Below the pieces are notes generated by a model, which worked only from the letters and a program-made list of their open reading frames with translations, was not told the DNA's origin and did no database searches. A DNA stretch of 36,487 bases from Pelagophyceae sp. CCMP2097 (taxonomy: Eukaryota; Sar; Pelagophyceae), in assembly GCA_026770575.1 (NCBI GenBank), contig MU657301.1, positions 73,311 through 109,797 on the forward strand. Reading direction: 5' to 3'. Numbering within the stretch: position 1 is the first letter of the stretch; each line of letters starts with the position of its first letter. This document shows, piece after piece, positions 18,697 through 27,349 of the stretch. Made by a program: the position numbers and the translations under genes.

Positions 18697-21604
18697 TCAC
18701 GCATCATCGAAGTCTTCGTACTCTAGATTGAACATCATCTCCGTCTCGAAATCGTCGGCCTTAGAAGATTCTTGGCAGGCTCGCTTGACGACGCCGTTGA
18801 TCAGGCAGAGGACCATGGCCGCCGCCGAGATAAAAACAAAGAGCAAAATCGTGTCCCGATCCGACGCCGATCTCGACGAGCCGTCGTCCACGTCCGTCGG
18901 CAGCAGAGTCAGCCCCGTCACGGGCGTCAAAGTCGGCCCGGGCGTCCCCGGGACCCTCGGCGCGACGCTCGGCGCAAGGGTGGGTGCGCCAGTCGGCCGA
19001 GAGGACGGCGCGAGAGTCGGCGCGGAGGACGGCAGCGGAGTCGGCGCGGATGATGGAGCCAGAGTTGGGATGGAAGTCGGCTCTGCGCTCGGCACCGCCG
19101 TCGGCACCGCTGTCGGTTCACGAGTCGATGCCGAGCTCGGTACTGCAGTCGGCGCCGCGGTCGGCCCTCGAATCGGTGCCGAAGACGGCAGCGCACTCGG
19201 AGTGCTCGTCGGCCGAGACGACGGTGCGTTTGTCGGGATGGACGACGGCCGGGACGACGGTGCGTTTGTCGGGATGGACGAAGGCACCGAGGCTGGGATG
19301 GAAGTCAGCTCGGTCGTCGGGGTCGCGCTCGGCACCGCAGTCGGCGCCGCCGTTGGTCCACTCGTTGGTCCATAGGATGGTAAGCTCGTCGGGATGGACG
19401 AAGGCGCCGTTGAGGTGGGTGCGAGTGTCGGCGTGGGCGTGGGTGCGGGAGTCGGCACGTAAGTTGGCGTGCGAGTCGGCGCGTAAGTCGGCACATGAGT
19501 TGGCGCGAGAGTCGGCGCGTAAGTCGGCACGTGGGTTGGCGCAGGCGACGGTGCGCGAGTCGGTGGCAGCATCGGCGCGAGCGTCGGCACGTGCGTTGGT
19601 GCGGGCGTCGGCGCGAGCGTCGGCACGCGAGTTGGAGGCAGCGTTGGCGCGAGCGTCGGCGCGCGAGTCGGCAGCAGAGTGGGTGCGAGCGTCAGCGTGG
19701 GCGTCGGTGGGGGCGTCGGCGTCGGCGTCGGCAGAAACGTCGGCGGCCGCGTCGGCGTGCGATTCGGCGCGCGAGTTGGTCTCCACGAGGGCGTGTGGGT
19801 CGGCACGCGAGTCGGTCTCAGCGTCGGCGGCCGCGTCGGCGCGCGAGTCGGTCTCCGCTTCGGCGCGCGGGTCGGCGGCCGCGTCGGTGGCCGCGTCGGC
19901 GTGCGAGTCGGCGCGTAAGTTGGCACATGAGTCGGAGCGTAAGTTGGCGCGTAAGTTGGTGGCAGCGTCGGAGCGAGCGTTGGCGCGCGAGTCGGTCTCA
20001 GCGTCGGTGCGAGGGTCGGCGGCCGCGTCGGCGGCCGCGTCGGCGTGCGAGTCGGTCTTCGCGTCGGCGTGCGAGTCGGCGGCCGCGTCGGCGCGCGAGT
20101 CGGTCTCTGCGTCGGCGTGCGAGTCGGCGCGGGAGTCGGTCTCCGCGACGGCGGCCGCGTCGGCGGCCGCGTCGGCGCGCGGGTCGGCGCGGGCGTCAGC
20201 GCACCAGTGGATTCTCGTCTGTGCGTGTTTCGCAGCCTACGCGGCGGCCCTCTTTGTCGGGCGCCGGGCTTTTTAGGGCGCACCATCCGACAAGGCCGGC
20301 CCTGCGGCAGCAGTAGGCGACGTCGAGACGGCCGTCGCCGTCGACGTCTGCGACGACGAGCATGTCTACGACTTTGCGGTTCGGTTGCTTGACGTCGTCT
20401 GCGCACTTTGGCGCGACGTTTACGCGCGTCGGCGGGCCGAAGTTGCGGCCGCCGAGGTTTTCGACGGTGTAGAGCGCGACGTCTCGGCAAGCGCTGAAGA
20501 CGACGTCGACGTCGCCGTCGCCGTCAAAGTCAGCGCACCGCACGGAGAACGCGCGCGCCGCGCCGACGAAGAGCGGCTGCGCGGCAGAGAACGTTCGGCC
20601 TCCGCCGCCCCAGTGCACGACGACGGCGACTGCGGCGACGAACTTGGAAGTCGCGAGGACGTCGAGCCGGCCGTCACCGTCAAAGTCGGCGACGCAGATC
20701 TCGCGGTTGCCCGTGCCGGCCGGCTGCAGCGCCACGCTGTCTGCGGCGGCGAACGAACCGTCGCCGCGGCTGTTGTAGAAGACGCGCAGCGCGGCCTCGT
20801 CGGACGCCACGACGACGTCGAGGTTACCGTCGCCGTCGACGTCGGCGGGCAGCGCGTAGTGCGCGCCCGTGAGGTCCGCGTCGACGGCGTGGGCCGTGTG
20901 GGGCGCGCAATCGCCGCCGCCCTGAAGCGATTCACCGGCGACCCAGAACGTGCCCGCCTGCGTTGCGACGAAGACGTCGTTGGCGCGGCCGTTTCCGTCG
21001 ACGTCCGCCGCATAGACGCCGTGCGCCGCCCCCGGCGCGCAAAAGGCGCGGCGCGGCCGCAAAAGGCTCGCGTCGCCGCGCGCGTTCTCGTACCACAGGC
21101 CGCCGCCGTTGCCGCCCCAGACCACGTCGAGGTCGCCGTCGAGGTCCATGTCCGCGACGGCCAAGACGCGGCCTACGCCCGCCGCCTCGTAGCGCACGTC
21201 CCACCCGCCGCCGCCGCCGCCGCTCAGCGCGACGTAGAGGCGCTGGCTGGCCTTGGTCACCCAGACGAGGTCCGGCGAACCGTCGCCGTCGAGGTCGCCG
21301 CTGGCGAGGCCGTTGACGAAGTGGTTGTCCGGGCCGGGGAAGTCGTCGTCCCAGACGGGAGCCTCGTCCCGGAACGAGAGCAGGCCCGCGGCGCCGCACC
21401 AAAAGCCGCACCTGTCGCCGCGCGGCATGGCAGGCCGCGTGGGATCACGTATCCCATCAGCCCACGTTGGAACGTCGAACCCCCTGCGGTATGAGATGCC
21501 AGATTGGAATCCCATGGTCCCGAGAGGCTTGGCTGTATCCCATGATCAAAGATCCCACGCGGATTCTCGGGGCCGCACCAGAGGCCGAGCAGCCGCCGGC
21601 GCAT
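18697..21604 (-). CDS. FG-GAP/VCBS-repeat surface protein with Pro-Thr stalk and C-terminal membrane anchor
   Basis: Exons 21604-21579, 21411-20284 and 20236-18697 on the minus strand, about 897 aa. Splicing of intron 1 joins MRRRLLGLW to CGFWCGAAGLL, giving a good signal peptide. Seven calcium-loop repeats follow (DLDGDGSPD, DMDLDGDLD, DVDGNGRAN, DVDGDGNLD, DFDGDGRLD, DFDGDGDVD, DVDGDGRLD), suggesting a seven-bladed integrin-like propeller. A 47-bp intron then joins VGW to LRNTHRRESTGALTPAP, opening a stalk of over 300 residues built of xPTxxPT units, probably O-glycosylated. One membrane helix (TILLFVFISAAAMVLCLING) and a short acidic tail (ENMM-like FETEMMFNLEYEDFDD) end the protein. The architecture is that of a cell-surface adhesin or cell-covering protein. 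An upstream in-frame ATG lies at 21670. Confidence 0.82.
18960..20210 (-). repeat. Coding repeat array for Pro-Thr stalk
   Basis: On the minus strand the units are mostly variations of 12 bases encoding PT plus two residues, often one arginine or one alanine (APTR, PPTR, APTL, VPTY). Units are near-identical between about 19440 and 20210 and degenerate to Ser/Thr/Pro-rich towards 18960. Such arrays change length easily by slippage, so copy number probably varies between strains. Confidence 0.8.
21435..21562 (-). mobile_element. Introner-like element, copy B
   Basis: Perfect 12-bp terminal inverted repeats CCGCGTGGGATC (21435-21446) and GATCCCACGCGG (21551-21562) bound 128 bp lying within the proposed first intron (21578-21412, minus) of the FG-GAP gene. 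The right flank of each splice boundary repeats GGTGCGGC (8 bp), resembling a target duplication. It is homologous to copy A in the opposite orientation to its host gene, and to the truncated copy C at the right window edge. Confidence 0.6.
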
Positions 21605-21887
21605 CAAGACGTCGGCGGCCTTGCGATGATCCCGGCCCCAGGGCCCGATGCCGAAAAATGTGGGCGTCACGGAATTATGTCCGCGCGAATCCCATGTTCG
21701 AAATGTTCGATTTGCATTGTGATTTTGAGAAACGAACTTTCATTATGAAGTGACCTTGAGAAACGTCCCAAAGGAAGGCGCAATCCGCAGGTGCAAGAGA
21801 CCGTCTGAGACGCGCGGCGGGCGGCCCCGGCGCGCCTTGCGTCGACCTTTGCCGAGCCTCCGCTCGCCGGTCTGGCGTGCCGCGGAT
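21605..21887. promoter_or_regulatory. Shared upstream region of FG-GAP and IQ-motif genes
   Basis: The two genes are divergent. The interval includes a less GC-rich patch at about 21695-21760 with a repeated TTGAGAAACG (twice) that may be a regulatory repeat. No TATA box is clear. If the FG-GAP start is at 21670 rather than 21604 the region is shorter. Confidence 0.35.
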
Positions 21888-23566
21888 ATGGCGTGCTACG
21901 GGAGCGCGCAGGACTTCTCGCTGAGCTACATAACGCCGCGGCCGATGCGGGGCGTCTCTCGGGCGGAGATGCAGTCTTTGCTGGCGAGGTCGTCGGAGAC
22001 GGCGCGCCGCCCGCCGCGGACCAAGGTCGACCATACCTTCTCTGACATGTGCATCCGCCACGGCTTCAACCGCGACACGACCGTGCAGACCGCGTCGGCC
22101 AAACTCGAGCGGTCCAAGCAGGTCGAAATGCGGCGCGCATCGGCGGTGGCGCGGTCTGTGGCCATGTTCGACAAAGATGCGCGGTGCGTGGCGCGGCTCC
22201 AGGCGGAGCTGGCGCGGCACCAGATTGGAGCCGTGGCGCGCCTCTCCGACTGGTCGGGGTCGGTCATGATCCAATGCCGCGCGCGCGCGTGGCTAGCGCG
22301 CCGGCGGCGCCTGCGGCTGCGGCGCCAGCGCGCCGATGACTTAATCGCCGCCGTCGTCGAGCAAGAGCGGCAGCGCCTCGGCGCCGCGCGCGCCGTGCGG
22401 CGGCTCCGCGACCGCTTCCTCGCGCGGCGCGGCGCGCGCCTGGCCGTGGCGGGGGCGCGCATCCGCATGGCGGTGTGCGTGCTGCAGCTCGTCGCGCGCA
22501 CCATGCTCGCCAAGCGCGGCGACGTCCGGCGCAAGCTCCTACACAAAGTCGCGCGCACCGCCGTGCACAGCTGCATCCTCTACGGATTTGCCCGCGCACA
22601 GCAGTGCCTCATGGCCCCGCACAAGGCCGCCAAGCTCATCCAGATGATGTGCCGGCGACACCTGCGCTGGCGCCGCGCCGCGGAGAAGCGCCAGAAAAGG
22701 CTGCGCCACGGCCGGGCAACCAGCAACGCGCCGCCGCCGCGCAGGGCCGCCGACACCGCCAAGCCGTTCGCCGTGGATACTTCCAAGTTTGGCGCCGCGC
22801 TGAGCAGCGACCAGATGCAGTCGTACGTCCGCCAAGCGCAGGGCGCGAGCCTGGGCGGCGTCACGTCGGACGGCGTGCGCAATTTCCTGCAGGCGGCGAA
22901 ATTGCTGCACATCGACGACGACGAAGAAGACGCGGCGCTGCTCCGCGGCGGCGGCGGCGGCGACCTCCCCGCCCTCGCCGAGGACGAAGAGGACGACGCA
23001 GAATCGCCCCGCGGCAGCCCAGCCAAGCCGGGCAGCCCAGCCAAGCCGGGCCGCGCAAACAACCAGCCCGCGCCGCCACGCCGCCGCTCCCTCGACAAAC
23101 CAAGCGGCCAAATGCCGCAGAGGCCGTGAGTCCGCCGTCGCACCGGGCCCCGGGGCGCTCCGGCACCTCGCCTCGACCGCATTCGGATCCGATTCGCCTC
23201 GCAGGCACCGCACCTCCTTGGCTTCTCCGCAAAACGGCGCGGAGAGGCGGCGCGACTCGTCGAGGGTGGCGTCGACCCCGCGCGCCCACGGCGAGCGCTC
23301 GCCGACGCGCCTCGAGGGCAGCGGCTCGACATTCATCACCAACCCCGGGGCCGGCTCGCCTCCCAAGAGAGGCGCCGCAACCGCCACCAAGTGCGACCGG
23401 CGTCGGACGACTGCTTGCGAGGGGCGCTCTCGATGCAAACACCGAGAACGCGGGAGACCGCCGCCCTCGTAGGTTCACCGCGCCGGTTCCGCCGGAGTCG
23501 GCCTCGCGCCGACCGCCCAAGCCGCTCTCGACGCAGCGGCAGCCGCGGCCGGCCGAACCGCGATGA
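21888..23566 (+). CDS. IQ-motif (calmodulin-binding) protein
   Basis: Exons 21888-23125, 23205-23390 and 23473-23566, about 505 aa; the first donor is a strong GTGAGT and phases agree. Two IQ-like motifs are visible: IQCRARAWLARRR (about residue 127) and IQMMCRRHLRWRR (about residue 250). Between them lies a highly basic helical region with repeated Ala-Arg runs, suggesting a lever-like or coiled structure. A conserved-looking C-terminal part (SDQMQSYVRQAQGASLGGVT…FLQAAKLLHIDDDEED) precedes an acidic, proline-rich disordered tail. It probably binds calmodulin or centrin at a cytoskeletal structure such as the flagellum or basal body; this is inference from motif type only. The third exon is the least certain; without the second splice the protein would end at 23472. 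Confidence 0.75.
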
Positions 23567-23670
23567 CCGTCAGAGGATAACAAAAATGTGATGTCTTAAA
23601 GTCGACGAGCGAGCGGGCCTCCTGGGTACCGTCGCGTTGGGGGGGGGGGGGCATCAAAATGACGACAACG

Positions 23671-24719
23671 CTAGGTCTGAGGTTCGTCCGCGTCGTAGGC
23701 CGGCGTCCCGGAAGAGGCCGCGGAGCCACGGCGGGTCGACGGCGCGGCGTGGGCGCAAATCTGCGAATCGACGAGTTGCGCGTCGGCGGCTTGCAGAGGG
23801 GTTTGGCGTGGACGCACCTTTGCCGTAAGCTTGTCTCCGACGTAAAGTGAAGTCTCGAACCACTCGGGCTCGTTGCGCGCTTGCGGCCCGCGGCTCCGGA
23901 ACTGCGTCGCCAGCCGCGCCTCGACCTGGGGCGCACAAAAGTCCGCGGCGCGTCCCTCGGCGAGGTCCGGACGTTCGTTTCCGCGCCGGCGGCTGGGCGC
24001 ACCGCGTCGTGTTTCGAGAGCTTGACCTTCCGCCAGTGGACGTCGCGGTGGTGCCGGTGCCACTCTTGGTCCTCGGGCGTGCGGTTGCGCGAGAGGCCCG
24101 TCTGCACGAGCGCCGGCGCGGCGTTGTGACGGAGCATGCGGAGCTCGGCGGACTTTCTTGCGACGGCGTCGCCGCGGCTCAACGACGTCCGCGGCGGCGG
24201 CGGTTTGTGCTTCAGCGCCTCGGAATCGTCGTCTGGCGCCGCCGTCGCCCTCGGTGTCGCGGGCGCGGCGCGCACGCGCGAGAGCTTGTTCAGGGCAGAC
24301 GATAACTTCCCAAAGCGCGGCTTCACCGGCGCGTCGCCCCACGAAGCCGTGCCGTCGGACGAGCCATCGAACTGCCCCGCCGTCGACGACGTGTCGCTCG
24401 CCGCGTCGAGCTGCTGCCGCCGCCGCCGAGACGCCGCCAGCGTCGCCTGCGCCGGCCGAGTGCCTATATATACGGGCGTTTTTATAAGGGGTTCGGAGGT
24501 GCCGCGCCGCGGCGTGCCTCAGCGGACGGTGGCGCCCCTCGCGCGCGCACCGCGGAAGCGCTGCGCGTCGCGCGTGCGGGCCCAGGAGAACCATTCGCCG
24601 CTGCGTAGCTGCGTCCCTCCAATCGCTGCGCGAGCCTCTTGCTCCAACTCGTCCACCGTCGGCTCCGTCGCCGCCTGCGACGCCTCAGCAGGCTTCCGCC
24701 GCCGGCAACAGACGAACAT
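23671..24719 (-). CDS. Unknown protein, three-exon model
   Basis: Exons 24719-24528, 24446-23973 and 23925-23671 on the minus strand, about 306 aa. It begins MFVCCRRRKPAEASQ, with a cysteine pair that could be acylated. Non-low-complexity blocks are VDELEQEARAAIGG, SGEWFSWARTRDAQRFR, SELRMLRHNAAPALVQTG, EDQEWHRHHRDVHWRKVK and PEWFETSLYVGDKLTAKV. I do not recognise a domain. Both introns use weak GTCCGN donors; the second is 47 bp. The change of frame between exon 2 and exon 3 is well supported because VEARLATQF…EPEWFETS reads protein-like only in the second frame. A MITE ends 29 bp upstream of this ATG, and an in-frame extension runs into that MITE. The first exon is the least secure. Confidence 0.5.
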
Positions 24720-24748
24720 CCGCGCGTGGAGCTCGGCGCAGCTGTGCG

Positions 24749-25157
24749 GCCAAGGCACAACGACGCCTATGGATGGCTTTTCCGGCAAATATCGGTCGAT
24801 ACTATCGACAGGAATCCCGGCAAATATCGACTGGGAATCGACGATTATCGACTTTTTTACACTTAAATATCTCAATAAAGGCAAAATTAAGATTTTATAA
24901 AATCTTTATTGAGAAATATGTTAAAACAAACGTAAATAAGATTTAATTAAATCTTAAATATGCCTTTATTGAGATATTAAATTGCGAAATGACGAAAAAC
25001 ATGGTATTTGCGAGCGTCAGATTGTGTTGAGTCTAGCAAATAACGACGATTTTCCCGGTAATCCCGGCAAATGTCGATGAAATATCGCCGATTATCGTTT
25101 CGGCAAAAATCCCGGCAAATATCGATCGTGCCTATGCATAGCTGTCGTTGTGCCTTG
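24749..25157. mobile_element. 409-bp AT-rich MITE, hAT-like, with 8-bp target-site duplication
   Basis: Terminal inverted repeats CAAGGCACAACGAC (24749-24762) and its exact complement GTCGTTGTGCCTTG (25144-25157) are flanked by perfect 8-bp duplications TGTGCGGC (24741-24748 and 25158-25165). Subterminal copies of CCGGCAAATATCGA occur on both sides in inverted orientation. The AT-rich core is itself palindromic (CTCAATAAAGGCA at about 24870-24882 against TGCCTTTATTGAG at 24961-24973). No transposase is encoded. An 8-bp duplication fits the hAT superfamily, though Merlin-type elements also give 8-9 bp. Base composition differs sharply from the surrounding GC-rich DNA. Confidence 0.9.
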
Positions 25158-25245
25158 TGTGCGGCGCGGGGTGAACTCCCAGGAGGGGAGTTGAAGAAAT
25201 CCAAAATAGGTTCTTTTAAAAAGGGTGACCATTAAAAGTTTATTA

Positions 25246-25830
25246 CTAGGGAACTGCCTCTCCAATTTGGTACGCTCTCCTAATTTGGTACGCTTTCGCT
25301 ATTTTTAGCGCCGGGCAGGCTGTACGCCGACTACGAGGCTGATACTTCGGATCGGGGCCCGGGACGATGGTCTCTGCGAGCTGCCCAAATTTCAGGCTCG
25401 CCCGAGGGCTGGTTGAACCAGCCACCAACCCGCTAAGCTTCGCCAAAAAGGCAAGTCGGCCAAAATCTCTTGACCGGCGGCGGTGGTTCGGCGCGAGTCT
25501 CCCGACGAAGAGGTGCGGCTGCTTTGGTGTGTCGTCAGTGCGGCCGTCGCGGGGCCCGCGCCGTGAAGCGGGCCTCGGGGGGCATCCAGATTGCGCGCAA
25601 AGCTTCATTTTCCAACCGGAGTAGTTGTCACGAGAATGGCCCTGGCGTCAGATTGGCGGCCCGGCCTTCCTCATTGAAGTCCGAGGCGCGGTCGGGTGGC
25701 ATCGAGCCGCGCCACGCCGCGAAACGGGGCCCCAGGAGAGGCCGGATCGACCCGCTTGAGCGAAAAAGGTCAAAGCGTACCAAGTTGGGTGAAAATCAGG
25801 GCGTACCAAATTGGAGAGGCCGTTCCCTAG
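25246..25830. mobile_element. 585-bp non-autonomous element with TA flanks
   Basis: Inverted ends start CTAGGGAAC and continue for about 33 bp, with one mismatch in the first 30 (T or G after GGGAAC), through CTCTCCAATTTGGTACGC. Both arms carry a second inner copy of the TTGGTACGCTTT motif, the outer/inner arrangement of transposase sites seen in some Tc1/mariner elements. The element is flanked by TA on both sides (25244-25245 and 25831-25832). Internal sequence is GC-rich, with no complete transposase; weak protein-like segments suggest captured host sequence. Superfamily assignment is inference. Confidence 0.75.
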
Positions 25831-25973
25831 TAATACTAGTATTACTAGTATTCTCTCGAAGTCGAGGCCATTCGATCGACGGTCGCTCGGCGCGACGCGG
25901 CCGTCGATCGAGTTCCATTGACCTTCGGGTGGCCCTCCGCACGCCGTCGGCGTCCGGCCGGCCGTCGCATCGG

Positions 25974-27215
25974 ATGTTCACGACCGTGGCGTTGCTCACC
26001 TTGGCGGCGGCCCGGGCCCTCATCGCGCCGCCCATCGAGCAGGTGCGTCGCGCGCCCGCGCCGCCGCAAGCTCAACACCGCCGCCGCACGCTCAACACCG
26101 CCGCACGTTCAAGCGGTTCACGGCGCGGTTCAACATGCGGTTCAACGGCGCGTGACGGTTCTTGGTAGGTGGCGTGGCTGCGCGCGCGCGAGTCTGCGGA
26201 CTCTGTGTTCCTGGAGACGTGTTCAAGGCGGTACGAGTGCGTCGACGCGGCCGAGGCGCAGGACGAATCGCTCGTGGGCATGGCCGTCGATTTGACGGCG
26301 GTCGTCCACCTCGCCGAGCCAGAATACTGGGAAGGCCTCGGCTGCGCCGGCGCCGTGCTCTACGAATCCATCGTGCCGCGCGCCCTCGTCGACGGCAAAT
26401 CGCGCGCGCTCATTGGGCCCATCTCAGCGACGCCCGACGCGCGGCGCGCGGCGGCGAACTGCGCGCTATCCGCGCAGGGCGACGCGCTGGGCGGGCGCGC
26501 GTTCGCCGAGAAGTGGGTCATCGCAGACGTGGCCGGTGAGGACCTCGGGCGCGGGTCCGTGGAGTCGCCGCTCGTCGAGGGCCTGCGGCTGGCGGCGCTG
26601 GGCCGGTCCGGCGGCCGGATGGGGCTGCAGCTGGTCTGCGCGCTGTCGCCGGCGCCCGAGCTGTCCTTGTCGCTCATCGACTGGTCCGCCTCGTCGCCGC
26701 GCGGCGGCGTCGTCGACTTGAGGGCGCTCCGCGTCGTCGCCGCCGCCCTCGCGAAACGAGACGCCGCCGCGCTCGCGCGCCTCTCGCTCCTCCGAGCCCT
26801 CCTCGGCGACGTCGACCTGCGCGCCTCGCGAGGGCCCGACGCGTCGATCCGACTCAGAAACGACCGCGTCGTCGCTGAGCTCCTCCGAGCCGCGCGAGGC
26901 GGCGCAACCGAGGCCACGGTTATTTATGGCGCGGCGCACATGCGAGACCTCGACGCCCAACTCCGCCGCCTCGGCTTCCGGCGTGCCGCCGCAACCGACG
27001 CCTGGCGCGCCGCGTTCGACGTCCCGCGGTCGGACCGCGTCGGCCGCGCGGCTCTGGCGCTCGCCGCGTTCGTCGTCGCCGACGCAGTGGACTACATCGT
27101 CACTTTGCTCGAGGCCGCGGAGTCGCCCATCGCGGACGGGTTCACCCTCGTCGCAGCCTACGCTCTGCGCCACGCAGCACTCTACTACGCGCTCACAAAG
27201 TTCGTCGTCTCCTGA
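25974..27215 (+). CDS. TraB-family protein (TraB/PrgY/Tiki-like fold)
   Basis: Exons 25974-26042 and 26169-27215, about 371 aa. The first exon encodes a short hydrophobic leader (MFTTVALLTLAAARALIAPP) ending at a GTGCGT donor. Family features are the early GxxH-like segment MAVDLTAVVHLAEPEYWEGL, the VLYESIVPR strand, and the late VIYGAAHMRDLDAQLRRLGF, which carries the second conserved GxxH motif. The last ~80 residues contain hydrophobic stretches (LALAAFVVADAVDYIVTLLEA; LVAAYALRHAALYYAL). TraB-family proteins include cyanobacterial and plastid members of unclear function and metal-dependent Tiki proteases; activity cannot be judged here. The intron contains short repeats of CTCAACACCGCCGCACG. 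It converges on the TMEM184-type gene. Confidence 0.8.
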
Positions 27216-27349
27216 CACGCCGGCGCGGCGAAGCCGCCGCGCAGATATGAGTATGCAATTTTTCGCAATGGCCGCCGACGACGACGGCCGTATAGCCGCG
27301 GTGCGTCGGGATTCCATCGCGACGAGACACCGCGTCGCCGCCTCTGATG

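Noticed and set aside
19400..20200. Regular repeats that might be taken for a CRISPR array
   Set aside because: The units are 12-base coding repeats without unique spacers, in a eukaryotic gene.
18984..20276. Long plus-strand reading frames opposite the Pro-Thr array
   Set aside because: They are mirror images of the 12-base coding repeat, rich in Ser/Ala/Arg, with no domain. The minus strand gives a continuous surface protein.
22539..23438. Long minus-strand frames over the IQ-motif gene
   Set aside because: They lack recognisable motifs, while the plus strand has IQ motifs and well-phased introns.
25246..25830. Protein-coding gene inside the TA-flanked element
   Set aside because: Frames on both strands give protein-like fragments but no start, domain or consistent splice model. 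More likely captured or decayed sequence.
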